From the NCBI RefSeq assembly GCF_963583255.1, contig NC_084806.1:14422317-14486316 (forward strand): a DNA stretch of 64,000 bases. Direction: 5' to 3'. The stretch comes from Pyrus communis. Taxonomy: Eukaryota; Streptophyta; Magnoliopsida; Rosales; Rosaceae. Of this stretch, positions 10,681 to 21,724 are shown in pieces (the first letter of the stretch is position 1; each line of letters starts with the position of its first letter). A program made the translations under genes and the position numbers. The notes beneath the pieces are model-generated. The model had not been told where the DNA came from, did no database searches, and saw only the letters and a list, made by a program, of their open reading frames with translations.

Positions 10681-11974
10681 TGATGTGAAAATTAACTTGA
10701 CACACAAATTAAACCCTAATGTTGACAATTGTAGTATATATGCAAGTAAGGATTGTTCTAGACCGGGGATTAACTAGGGATGCTAATCTACTCAAAATTG
10801 ACTCGAAAACATAAAACTAGGCTTATAAATAGAAAACTAGACTCTAGTGACTCAAAACAAGCTAAATTAACTCAAAACACACAAACTAAGTTGAATTGAC
10901 TCAAAATAGGTCATAGAAAGTGATTTAGATGAAAATTGAACTAAAAAGACTTAAAAGACTCAATATGGCAGATTCTAACGAATTGAAACAAAACTAACAC
11001 AAATAAGAACTAATGGGTTATTTGGATGAATTTTGACCTTAGCTTGACTCTAAACACTAATAGAACTAAACTTAAACAAATTCTAATTAAGTTGAAACAC
11101 TAAATATTAAAGGGGATTGATTTTGACGAAATTAACTAAACTAGGCAGATTGCAAAACTAAACAGATTAAACACTAAATTGATTGACTTGAATGGGTAAA
11201 GGCTAGTTAGAGGATCCTTCTCCAACATGCACATATGAAACACAAATTGATTTCCAGTTATTATCCCTTAAAACCATGAATGACAATGCCCCAAATTAAT
11301 TGTGAGAAGCACAAATTAACTTTCAGATTTTCCTAGTTTCATTGAATTGGATGGACTACGCATCACAACCAAATTATCTTTCTCAAGTTCTCTATATGAA
11401 ACGCATGATAGAGATACATATCAAAAGTCATTAAGTTTTATGAAAATCATAAGCATTGAGAAGGCATTCGTAACTATGAACTACATGATACTTTTGCCTA
11501 GAATTTACTTAACACAATCATGACTAGTGACTTTTACTACTTGTGAATATAAGGTCATAACGATTAGGTGAAATTCTCTTATACTTTAGCATCAAATTCA
11601 TGCATGAAAACTAAGTATGCATCCTTAATCAACACACAAGAACAAGTTCTCAATAAATCAGTCAAGTAAATTCCATTCACAATTCAAGAAACAATAACTG
11701 GAGGAAATCAATTCATATAAACATATGTCCATGGCTTTGAATTCACTTTAACTAAGAAAAACTGAGTTACACATGTTCATAACAATTGGAAAGCAAATTA
11801 AAATAAACATGGAAACGAAATGAGGGAAGAAAGAACTCTGAAAGTCTCCAATAGATGTAGGTGGCTTGCGGCAAAGGTGGATTTTCTGAATACATGGTGT
11901 GTGGTGTGGTTGAATCAATGAATGGAAGGATGAATGGTTGTGTGTGTAGTGGGGAGAGATGCGACACAACTTAA

Positions 11975-12053
<79 letters not shown>

Positions 12054-12703
12054 CATGGCAAACCCTAGGGAATTAGAATTAGGTCTAGGGTTTGATAGAA
12101 ATCAGGTTGGAGAAGGACTAGGGTGCACCAAAATCTGAAAGGAAAAGGATTGCACAATCCTAGGAGAAAATGATTGCAGATTTTAGGGCTTTTAGAAGAG
12201 GGAGAGGCGCCACCTTTCTTGGGGTTCTAGAAACAATGTATTTTGTGGCAGAAATTAGGACTTCTAGAAGGGATAAAGGGTGTAGCATGTATTTAGGGAC
12301 AAATAGGGTCTTCTAGAAAGGGAATTATGGCAGACTTCTAGAAGAACAAGGGCTAAGGGGTGCGGCACCAATGTAGGAGAAGGATAAGATAAGGTGGTTT
12401 GGATAATGTTTCATGTTTCTTGCTCTTTCCTTATCTTCTTTGACTTAAATTTGTTTCTCCAGATTTGTTGCATGTTCCTAGCCTCTTTTGACTCCAAATT
12501 CATCATCCACCATGCTCCATGTGCAAGCTATCCATTCCATGCCCAAAACTGCTCTAAAAGGCTCAAAATTGCCTTTTCTAGCCAACTTTGTCATTAAGAC
12601 CTACAAACACACGAAAATAGCTTAAAACACTATAATAAGTAGTAATTAGCTAACTAAATGCAAGGAAACAACATAACTAAGTATCATAAATATGCTCCTA
12701 CCA
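10681..12703 (-). mobile_element. G1 5' LTR, about 2,023 bp
   Basis: In minus orientation it runs from TGGTAGGAGCATATTTATGA (12703 downward) to TTAATTTTCACATCA (10681), with TG...CA ends. The primer-binding site is directly outside. A long LTR with this primer site fits the Athila/Tat group. It contains an A20 plus (TA)n microsatellite at 11972-12050 and no real gene; the short frames across it are chance. Its partner 3' LTR has been deleted. Confidence 0.75.
11972..12050. repeat. Poly(A) plus (TA)n microsatellite
   Basis: About 20 A residues are followed by a 59-base uninterrupted TA tract inside the G1 LTR. Confidence 0.95.
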
Positions 12704-13510
12704 CTGCTTTTCGATCTTTTTATCGTTCATGGTGGCGAGGGTGTAATTTTCTTTGCCGCCTACTCTACTGATCTTGTACGGACTTTCCTAGATGAGATTC
12801 ATCTTTTTGGAGCCTTCTCTGCGGGCAGTGATGAAGGTTTTCCTTAAGACTAGATCTCCGGGCTGGAATTGCCGGATCTTGGCTTTTTTGTTGTAGTTGG
12901 AGATGAGTTATTGCTGGTAGGCTGCGATTTTCTCCTTTGCCAGATCTAAGTTATGGCCATCTCCTTACTGTTCTGTTCGATGTTTGGTAGTTGAGTTATG
13001 ATACTTAGCATAATGACATTGGGTAGAATGATCGCTTCTGAACCAAATGCCAAATAGAAATAAGTTTCACCAGTGGCTCGTCGTTTAGTGGTGTGATATG
13101 CTCATAGACATTCGGGAAATTCATTTGCCCATTTTCCCTTCTTGTTGGAGAGGGATTTCTTGAGGCAGTCGAGGATCGTTTGCTGGGATGCTTCAGCTTA
13201 CCCATTGCCTTGAGGATATCTCGATGTGGACATGTGCTGCTTAATGCCATACTTTTGGAAGAACTTCGCCAAATCTTTGCCTACGAATTGCAAGGTGTTG
13301 TCTGTGACGATGGATTGAGGAATGCCAAATCGGCAAATGATGCTCCTCCGTATGAAGCATTATATGTCCGTCTGTGTCATGGTAGTTATGAGCTCTGCTT
13401 CTACCCATTTGGTGAAGTAATCGGTTGTCACGATTATCATGCCTTTGCCCCAAGTAGTGGGCGGTATTCGCCATACCAGGTCGTTTTCCTACTGCATGAA
13501 TAGCCAAAGA
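12704..13510 (-). pseudogene. G2 gypsy integrase, degenerate
   Basis: Reading the minus strand downward from about 13500 gives the integrase core phrase IIVTTDYFTKWVEAELIT (first catalytic Asp), then ICRFGIPQSIVTDNTLQFVG (second catalytic Asp), KYGIKQHMSTSRYPQGNG and NEFPECLWAYHTTKRRATGE (about 13130-13060). Stops and small indels interrupt the frame. Integrase inserts element cDNA into the genome; this copy is dead. It stops at 12704, where G1 inserted. Confidence 0.8.
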
Positions 13511-14950
13511 CTAGTCTGCAAGTGTAATTTACTGGTAGGCAATGCTGGTACTGGCTTGTAGTGTTGGCAGCGGTCGCACTTTTGTACTAACTCCTTAGCG
13601 TCTTGGTGCATGGTAAGCCAGTAGTAGCTTGCGTTTAGAGCCTTCTGTGCTAAGGATTGGCCTCCGGAATGATTTCAACAAACGCCTTCATGGATTGAGC
13701 TTAGAACTTTTAGGTCGTCGGGAGGCACTAGGCTACGAAGATGTGATCCAGTGTAGGATCTTCAGAGGAGAATGCCATTCCACATATAGTAACGTGCTGC
13801 CTTTATTTGATGCTTTCTAGACACCAATCTTTCCATGGGGAATGTGCCATTGACCAGGTAGTCTATAATGAAATCTTGCTAGTTTGGAGTTGTACTAACC
13901 TATGACACCTCGGTTGCTGGCTCTGCCTCTATGCTTGGCTTGTCTAGATACTTCATTGGAATAGAGCGTTTGAGTTGGTGATCGAGGACGGAGCCTATGT
14001 CAGCTAGTGCGTCCATGTGAGCGTTGTTTGCCCTTGGAACTTGAGTAAGGGTGTAAGTCTGAAATACCTCAAGTAGTCTGGTAAATGATTAGTTGGGAAT
14101 CAGAATGAATTGCGTACTTTTTCACCGCCAAAACTTTTGCCATTCGGAGGCCTGTTAGAAGGACCTGGTACTCTGCTTCGTTATTAGATGCTTCAAGCCT
14201 AGAGTGATCGCTTACTTAGGCATCAAAACTTCTGGGGTGACAACGACCACGCCTGCTTTCAAACCTTTGTAGTTAGATGCGTTGTCGATATGCAAATGCC
14301 AGAAATCTCCATCGGGTGGAGCAGGCGCTGCTAGTGCGTACTTGGCTACCTCTGGGGCGTCGTTGGGCCACTTTGTTGCATCACCTAGGCTAGGCGTGAA
14401 GGCATAGTAGGGAGCTGTTGTTAAGTCACCCTGCTGCGTTGTGAATGCATGGTAGGGAGCCATGAAGTTGGGGCCAAGTTACACGCAGCAGGCAATGCTC
14501 AACTGTCGGTATTAGGCCACTCTAGAGTTAAATTATGGAGCAAGGGTCGGCTGGGGCCATGTGACACATAGCAGGATGTGGTGTTCAACTGGTGATACAT
14601 GTTGCTCTTATGTATAATAATTTGGGGTGATAAGCTTGCTTCCAAGTGTGTCATTCTAGTGTTCGTTTGCCCTTAGCGTGCCTTTTGGGCCGAGTTGTTG
14701 TGTTTGTCAAAAAACATTACATCCACCAGTGTCTACGCCTTTATCGTCATGCGTTTGGATTGGGCAAAATAGTGCGTCATGAGGATGTCTGTGTGTGTCT
14801 GAAGGTAAAACTTGAGCTTCCGGGTTGCAATAACTATCGCCAAAGTTCGCTTTTGAATTTCGGGTAGCATCAAAGAGAGCTTTTGAACTGTGGAATACAG
14901 ATAGTCGGCCCCCAGCTTTTCTCATATAATGGTAGAGCTTATTGCTGCTT
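13511..14950 (-). pseudogene. G2 RNase H region, degenerate
   Basis: HIDNASNYKGLKAGVVVVTP (about 14300-14230) followed by LGFEASNNEAEYQVLLTGL and KYAIHSDSQLI is the RNase H fold of gypsy polymerases. Its first Asp and the Glu of NEAEY are visible. About 14890-14760 holds a degraded RT C-terminal/connection segment. The protease and the RT catalytic palm (YxDD) are absent: gag at 15028 is joined almost directly to this segment, so an internal deletion removed roughly the middle of pol. Confidence 0.7.
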
Positions 14951-15027
14951 TAGATACCGTCAAACACGCGAATAGGTCTTCCACTGCTTCTGGTTTAGAT
15001 AGTAAGGAAGTGATGTTAGGTTATCTT

Positions 15028-15594
15028 TCAAGTCCTTGCATCTAGATTGGCAAACCTCGTCCCAAAAGCATGCTTCTTTGTCAGAGCAAAAAAGTCTGCC
15101 AGAGTTAGATATTTTTTCATGATCAATTTTTTGAACAACGGGTGGTTTGCTGGAAGTCCTTTTTGGAAGGTTGCTCTAGCTATCGAGTCGTTGCATTCGA
15201 CTATCTTTGCCTTCTCTGCTTTGAACCTCTTCACATAATCGTGAATCGATTCCTTTGGGTTCTTTTTGACGTTGAACAAGTGGTCAGACTTTTTCTTGAT
15301 CGAGCGATAGGATGAATATTCTTTTGTAAAAACCAAAGAAAATTTGTTGAAACACCGGATAGATTGTGGCGGCAGGGTGTAGAACCAATCTTGCGCCTCG
15401 CCTTGTAAAGTGGTGGTGAATATCTTGCACATGAGATTGTCGTTGTTTCGATGGAAGATCATTGCTCTTCGGCAGTGCTTTAGGTGTCTCTCCGGCTCCC
15501 CTTTGAAGGTTGTGAAATGTGGCATGTTGAACTTGCATGGAGGCTCCACCTGCTCGATCTCATTCGTGAATGGTGGCCTGCTTATGTAGGTCAT
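15028..15594 (-). pseudogene. G2 Ty3/gypsy gag core
   Basis: This is an open 188-residue frame with a retrotransposon-gag domain. FNMPHFTTFKGEPERHLKHC is at about residues 22-41, followed by TTTLQGEAQDWFYTLPPQSI (about 61-80), FSLVFTKEYSS, and VKKNPKESIHDYVKRFKAEK (about 109-128). It belongs to the same element as the N-terminal segment at 16361-16726, but the two are out of frame and separated by about 760 degraded bases. No zinc knuckle remains, because pol deletion starts right after it. Confidence 0.8.
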
Positions 15595-16360
15595 GTCTCA
15601 TCGTAGTGCCTCGTTAATGACCTTGTTGCGTTGGAAATCACGCAATCGCTCGGTCAGGAGCCTTTATATTTCTTATTGAATTTACCTTTATTGGGGTAAC
15701 AGAGCTCTCGGTTGCCACCGATCATGACCTACTGGTCTAGGCTGCTCTTCTACATGCTTAGCTCGTCTATGCCTTGGCTACGGTGCATATGGTTCGTTCC
15801 TATCAGGCGAGGGAATTCTTCACAGGCTGCTGGTTGAGCTTGAGCCTAACTGAACACTTCACTTAGAAGGTTGCTCATGTTGACTATCGGAGTGTGGCCC
15901 CAACCATGAATGTATGCTCGTATGTGGGCCTAGTCAAGAGTGCACACTTCTCTGCGTGCTAAGATGGGAGTATACGATATCCAATCGAGAGTGTACACTG
16001 CTCGAACACTCGGTTCATGGCTGGTCGAGTGGCTGCTTGCCGGGACGCTGCTGGAGAGGTTTTTCGTCTGCCCTTGTCCTACTTCGGGACACCTTATCTA
16101 GGGCACATTGTATCTCAGTGCGCTGTAAGAGCTGATTCATCAAGGTCGTCTACTGACCGAGGGTGTTCATTAATTCTATGACTTGTCGATACAAGTGTTG
16201 TTCTTCATTTGGGTTGGAAGGAATGCATCTCCTTAAGCAATGGAAGTGTGGTAGACTTCGGTGCGAGATTTGAGTTGGGAAATGTCAAATTCGAGGAGAA
16301 ATGTGGTGGAAATGCCCGGTTCTATCATAGGTCCAGAAATTTGAAGTCAAAATGGTTGAA

Positions 16361-16726
16361 CTAATCTTGGACCGATTTGGGTTGCTTGGAATGCCACAGG
16401 AGCAGGCTGGGCCATAGGAGTAGGTTGCTCGGCGTGTGGCGCACGCGGGTGTGAGACTTGGGCTCGGCTCGGCAATGCTTTGGGTTTGCACGGCACTGTG
16501 CCGGCTCTGCTAAGGCTTGGGCCCTTGAAGGTTGAAGTGGCACGGCTTGGGTTGTGGCCTTAGAGTTGTGGGTTTTGCCAAAGGTGATTGCCATGGTGGT
16601 TGCCACGGTGGTGCTTCGTAGAGGTGCCACTCTGCTCACAGCCATGTTGAGCCTTGTAGATCGTTGTGGTCCTAATCCTTGAACGTTGGAATTTCCATTT
16701 GCTGAGGTTTCCGAATCTCTTGCCAT
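16361..16726 (-). pseudogene. G2 gag N-terminal segment
   Basis: An ATG at 16726 opens a 121-residue frame beginning MARDSETSANGNSNVQGLGP. It lies about 160 bases inside the 5' LTR, where the element's gag should begin. The composition is Ala/Thr/Ser-rich and low-complexity, with no domain. Between 15595 and 16360 the reading frame is lost. Confidence 0.55.
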
Positions 16727-16883
16727 TGTACTTTTCTTTTACGTTTTATCAAAGAATTTTTAGAAATAAAAATTCCAAAAATAAGAATGTACGAAAAATC
16801 TACAAATAAGCAAAGAAACAAAAAAACTTTAGATGTGAGAGTCTTCTACAAGTGTGACTTAACTCTCAATGAAAGCACCAATT

Positions 16884-17509
16884 TGTGGATGCAAATTTCT
16901 TCCTCCTTGTTCTTTGACAAAATTGCACCTACAAAACAAATAATACCTTTGGTCAAGGCCAAGAGCCTCACGCACCCACAATGAATTTTGGGGTTTTTTG
17001 GGGCCGGGGGGGGGGGGGGGGGGGACGAAAGGGGCTTTGGTCGAAGAACCTCCGATGCCAAAATTAGAATTTTGAGGGAAAAGTGTTTGGACAATTTAGA
17101 GAATTTAGCAAGAGTGCAGAATTAGTTTTTGGAGAAAATGAGGATGTTTATATAAGGGTGTGGCCGGCCCTTTTGGGAGGAGATGGACCTGCCACTTGGA
17201 TGGTTTTATGGCTGAGATTCATGATTTGTAGATAATTAATAAATTAATTGAATAAGAAATCCATTAATTAGCTAATTAATATAATTTGAAAGGAAAGATT
17301 TGGGGTTACCTTGTAGAGAATATTTGATGAGGATGGATGAAATAGGTTCTAAATAGATACCTATTTTGGACACTTTTGACTTGATTGAGGGATGGTTGTC
17401 CACTGCTCGCGTCTAGGAGTTCCGGTGTTCCTTGAGAGTAGTTTTGTCCTTTTTACCCTATAATCCACGTGTCACCTTCATATACTTCTTGATTATTTTT
17501 GGCTTCACA
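16884..17509 (-). mobile_element. G2 5' LTR, 626 bp
   Basis: TGTGGATG...TTCACA ends lie directly inside the ACTAC duplication at 17510. The minus-strand TTGGTGCTTTCATTGAG just inside the element is in the primer-binding position. A run of 19 G residues (17006-17024) lies within it. The first 115 bases are shared with 5772-5885. Confidence 0.8.
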
Positions 17510-17514
17510 ACTAC

Positions 17515-17857
17515 TTATCATGATGAAATCTCAACTTTCTTCAGAGACTAATGTAAGGGATTACATTCTTTACGTTTGTAACAATGACCTTGATGGCACA
17601 TCTGCCTTGTCTTATTTCAAGCTTTGAGCTACTGCTATGAACATTCCGTAAGGTGATTGTCAAAATGTGCCGGATTAAATTATAAAATAAAATACCTGAT
17701 TGTAATAATTTATGGCGATCTGTTAGAGAAATTAAGTTGTTGATTAGTGCTACGTAAATGATCTTTAGAATTTCTTGAATTCTAATAATTATCAAAATAA
17801 AATACCAGACTGTAATAATTCAGGTTATAGGCCATTACTACCTCGCCTGTCCACAAC
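17515..17857. repeat. Right half of paralogous block
   Basis: TCAGAGACTAATGTAAGGGATTAC through AATTCAGGTTATAGGCCA is colinear with 29549-29857. It includes a dioxygenase exon 3 end at 17580-17627. Together with 5692-5771 it is the block that G2 split. Confidence 0.8.
17580..17627 (+). pseudogene. Dioxygenase exon 3 terminal fragment
   Basis: GACCTTGATGGCACATCTGC through AAGCTTTGA corresponds to the last 15 codons and stop of the intact gene at 32584-32835 ([11 protein letters not shown]). Nothing else of that gene copy is adjacent. The same orphan end is found in the duplicate block at 29601-29652. Confidence 0.75.
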
Positions 17858-18279
17858 CCGAGTTAACTTTTGAGCACAAGCAAGCATGCTGACAGTGCCT
17901 TCCTCACAATTCTTCTGCAAGATAATATTGGTGGTCGCCAAGTTCTTCATCACAAGAAGTGGATTGATGTTCCGCTATTGCCGGGAGCTCTTGTGGTTAA
18001 CATTGGAGATCTTCTACAAGTGAGTGCCCATTCTTCATCTTCATCATCTTTTATATCTCTGTCCGCTCTGAATGTTACACATTTCTAAAAAAAAAATTAC
18101 TGCTGTGTAAATGATCGTTAGAATTTCTTGAATTCTTCGATTAGGTTCCCTAGTTCAGGTTATCTTATAGTGAATTATTTGGAGGTCTTGCTTATCAAAT
18201 GATAGATTCAGAAGTGTAGAACACAGAGCACTGACAAATCCAAGAATATCTGCCGCGAGATTGTTTATCAGAGGTTTGT
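17826..18279 (+). pseudogene. 2OG-Fe(II) dioxygenase pseudogene (exon 2 and part of exon 3)
   Basis: 17826-18019 matches the 3' two-thirds of exon 2 of the intact genes: GHYY, the H-x-D iron motif in [18 protein letters not shown], and [12 protein letters not shown]. Exon 1 and the start of exon 2 are missing. The donor after LLQ is CAA/GTGAGT, a canonical GT donor, unlike the GC donors of the two intact genes. 18190-18279 matches the start of exon 3 (CAAATGATAGATTCAGAAG, ATATCTGCCGCGAGA) and is cut off at 18280 by LTR-like sequence. The copy cannot encode a protein, because the second iron His and the 2OG Arg region lack a joined frame. Confidence 0.8.
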
Positions 18280-18690
18280 TGTTGGATTGTGACTCAATTC
18301 TGTGAGCCCAGCAGCCCAACTGCCCAAAGTAAATGAGCCTTTAGCTGCTCATGTGAAAGCAACGCGAGTCGCTAGTTTTGCAGCATATTTTGTATATAAG
18401 GCAGCAACCTTTTGTGTTTTAGATGGGAAAGCGTAGAGAGCTCTTTTGGAAGAAAAGAACAATAATCACTCACTCAAAGATTTGATATGTATTTTCATCT
18501 TTTCCATTTGTTCTTTGTTTGAGTGAGAGTTATTGGGATTTTAGAGTTAAACTCTATTTGTAATCTCTATTTCGATTATTAATGGAATTTCCTCGCCGTT
18601 TTCGAACTGGATGTAGACTTAGGCCGAATCACTATAAATCTTGGTGTCACTTTGGATTGTTTGTCTTGTCATATTTTTCCATATTAGTTT
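18280..18690 (+). mobile_element. Probable copia-type LTR fragment
   Basis: The sequence starts TGTTGGATTGTGACTC exactly where dioxygenase exon 3 is interrupted. It contains a TATA-like TTGTATATAAGG near 18398 and a stretch (TCCTCGCCGTTTTCGAAC, GACTTAGGCCGAA) of a kind I associate with the 3' part of plant copia LTRs. The end is not clear because the next copia element begins at 18692. Confidence 0.45.
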
Positions 18691-19088
18691 CTATTGACTT
18701 GTATAATATTTCCTTTAATTATGGGATTCCTATAATTTTGGGTTTCCTAGCTTAGGTGATAGATTGCTTGTAATTATTCTTTCCTTATTGTAGTAGGATT
18801 GTACATGATTATATATACCTCAGAATGAGAAGAATACAATTATCACATTCAAAGCATTCTCTTCTTGGCACTAAAGCTAGGTCGTAAAAAAGGAAAGAAA
18901 ATTTTTGAACCCTAACTGGGTTTGTGTTACCGAGTCGTGCCCAGCACCATTGCTGTGCCTTCGACAAACAGTGAGCAACGAGAAGTTGTTGTTGTGTTCC
19001 ATTTCTACCTCGAACTGTAGCGAGTGACGTGTGTCGTTGCTGCCCGAGTGTCCTTGCCGCTGCATAAGTCTATCACCCTTCGTGAAAG

Positions 19089-19990
19089 ATGTCTGCCGAG
19101 AACAACCAACTTGTTCCCACCACTGCCCTGGTTATGGTTCAGCCAAATAATTCAAGCTTCAACATTGGGATGGTTTTGGATGAGAAGAACTATGATTTAT
19201 GGGTTCCTCTTATTTAAATTCATATCGCTGGAAGGAAGAAGATGAGATATCTTCGTGGGTTTATCAAGGCACTTGCAGAAGATGATCCCAAATATGATGA
19301 TTGGTTCTCTGAAGATCAGAGAATTAAGAGTTGGCTTTTGTTGGCAATGAAGTCAGAAATCATGAAACAATATATTCGATTGTCAACTTCTAAAGAGATC
19401 TGGGATGCTCTTAAGATTGTCTATTTTGATGAGAATGATGAGGCTAGGATTTATTCATTGAATTAGAAAACTTCATGTCTCAGGCAGAATGGGTGGCCAT
19501 TGGCTAGCTACTTTAGAGAATTGGCAAAGATTTTCTAGAAATTGGATCACTTTAACAAAATGGCCATGACATGTGAAAAAGATGTCATGATATTTCAGAA
19601 GACAACTGAGCGACAACAGTTGTATTTGTTTCTTGGTGGACTTGATGATGAGTTTGATCAGGTTTGAAGAAAAATACTACACAAAAACCCATCATTTAGA
19701 CTTCAGGGTGCTTATGCGTACGTTCGTCATGAAGCGAATCGCAAGGAAGGTATGAAGATGGAGGGCCAAAGCTCAGAACCGGCTACAATGGTAGCAAAGG
19801 CTCACGGCTCCTTCAACCGAACCGAGCAAGGTGGGTCTGAGAGTAAGACTAAGCAGCCATAAACTGGCCAGCCAAGTCATGATCGTCCTCAGGGTAAATG
19901 TCCACATTGTAGCATGACTGGACACTCCAAGAGCCGGTGCTTCGAGCTGATTGGGTATCCCGAGAATTGGGATAAAACACGTGACCCTTG
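19089..19990 (+). pseudogene. C1 copia gag
   Basis: An ATG at 19089 begins MSAENNQLVPTTALVMV. Next come the gag phrases GMVLDEKNYDLWVPLI (stop), RIKSWLLLAMKSEIMKQYI, and STSKEIWDALKIVYFDEND, then a CCHC zinc knuckle CPHCSMTGHSKSRC at about 19901-19942. Several in-frame stops (after WVPLI, YSLN, KIF) make it non-functional. Confidence 0.8.
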
Positions 19991-20109
19991 ATTCAATAAA
20001 ACTCGAGCTTTTGTTGCAGAAACCAAGGATGATTCGGAGGATGTAGCAAGCAAAGCATCAGCTCTGATTGCTGTGGCAGGTATCAATGGTAAGGCACTTA
20101 ATGTTTCCA

Positions 20110-21290
20110 CTTTTGTTATGAATAATACATAGATAATTGGTTCTAGAGCCACTGAACATATGACTTATGATTCTATATAGGTTTTCTCTCTAAAAAACTC
20201 CACCCACACTGAGGTTAATGTTGCTAACGGTGATGCCGCCCCAGTTCTTGGGGAAGGCACTGTTTCCTTTTCTAATACCATGAGACTTGATACTGTCCTT
20301 GTGGTTCCCTCCTTAAATTATAATTTATTGTCGGTGCCCAAATAAACCTTACCTTACATTGTTTGGTGGTTTTTTGGCCTTATTTTTGTATATTTAAGGA
20401 CATTTGGATGCGAAAGATGATTGGTTATGGTATTAGACGAGGGAAGCTATATTTTCTAGAGTTGAATTCTAGTAGCTCGGGATTGCTCACTCAAGCACTG
20501 TTAGTGAATGGGACTCCAGCAAAGAATAATAAAGTGTCAAATGTATGGATATGGTACCGTTGTCTTGGCCATGCTTCGTTTGGTTATTTGAATATGTTAT
20601 TTCCTAGTTTGTTTATGAAAAACGATGTTTCTTAGTTTAAGTGTGATGTGTGTGAAATAGCTAAAATCCATCGAACTTCTTTTCCTCCTAGTTTAAATAA
20701 GAGTTATGTTCCTTTTATGATTGTGCACTCGGATGTTTGGGGCCCTTCAAAAATCCCATCTCTTGGTGGAGCTCATTGGTTTGTCACCTTTATTGATAAT
20801 TGTACAAGAATGACTTGGGTTACTTTGTTAAAATAAAAAGTGAAATTAGTATGGCCTTTCAAAAATTTCACAAAATGGTTTCGGTCCAATATAATTTGAA
20901 CATTCAGGTGGTTCGCAGTGATAATGGAGGCAAGTATGTTAATACCGAGCTCCGTTCTTTCTTTGATACGTATTGTTCATCAGACTACATGTCTGTATAC
21001 CTTTCAGCAGAATGGGGTGGCTGAACGAAAAAAATCGACATTTGTTAGAAATGGTTCGTGCATCTCTCATTGAGGCATGGTCTCCCTTGCATTATTGGGG
21101 TGAGGCACTCGCATCCGCTGCCTACGTTATTAATCGGCTTCCCTCTCGGGCTCTCGAGTTTCAAACACCATTTCAGACAATTAAGTCCCTATTCAATTAC
21201 CTATCAGTTCCCAACCTCCCTCTCTTGAGTCCTTGGATGCGTGGCTTTTGTCCACGTGCATTCCTCCCAACGACAAAGAAAACTTGAACC
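20110..21290 (+). pseudogene. C1 protease and integrase
   Basis: The protease active-site region reads IIGSRATEHMT, whereas functional copia proteases have D-S-G-A, so the catalytic Asp is gone. The integrase then shows a pre-integrase zinc segment (WYRCLGHASFGYL, CDVCEIAKIHR). The core follows with IVHSDVWGP (first Asp), VVRSDNGGKY (second Asp) and the Glu-containing GVAERKN region split by a frameshift near 21020. It also retains ASAAYVINRLPSRALEFQTP. It is non-functional. Confidence 0.8.
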
Positions 21291-21724
21291 TCGAACTCTT
21301 CGATGTGTGTTTATGGGGTATGCTACTACTCAGAAGGGCTATCGTTGCTATCACCCTCCAACCAAGAAAATGTTTCACTCCTGATGTCACTTTTCATGAA
21401 ACAAAGATGCTTTTTGGTTTTTTTGAGTCTTCATTTTAGGGGAATTTCAACGTGAGGAAGTTTGTTTGTTCGATTATGGAACCAAGCAGCAACTTACTAT
21501 GCAGTTACCCACGACCGAAGCATATGCAGATTGCACAGCAGCCTGCTGTCGAGCAACAGGCCACGACACAACAGCCAACCATCGAGGAGATACCAACTGC
21601 ATAGCAACCTAGTTCCCAGTAGGTTGTTGTTGTACAACAGCTTTTTGCCGAACCTGAGATGGTAGGTGACACAACTCCCTTATAGCTAGATCCCACGGTT
21701 GTAGAAGAAGCAGTATATGCCGAC

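Larger units (their letters stand above)
5772..17509 (-). mobile_element. Nested Ty3/gypsy element G2 (with G1 and hAT insertions)
   Basis: The outermost element runs on the minus strand. It is bounded by TGTGGATGC at 5772 and TTCACA at 17509, with identical 5-bp flanks ACTAC at 5767-5771 and 17510-17514. Its 5' LTR is 16884-17509; only about 115 bp of the 3' LTR survive (5772-5885, matching 16884-17000). Gag lies at 15028-16726 and pol remnants at 12704-14470. A second gypsy element (G1) is inserted at 12703, and a deletion removed the far half of G1 together with most of G2's 3' end. The paralogous block at 29441-29857 shows the site before insertion. Confidence 0.8.

Noticed and set aside
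11748..12056. 102-residue reading frame across the microsatellite
   Set aside because: It is mostly (YI)n and poly-F from the (TA)n/A-run inside an LTR.
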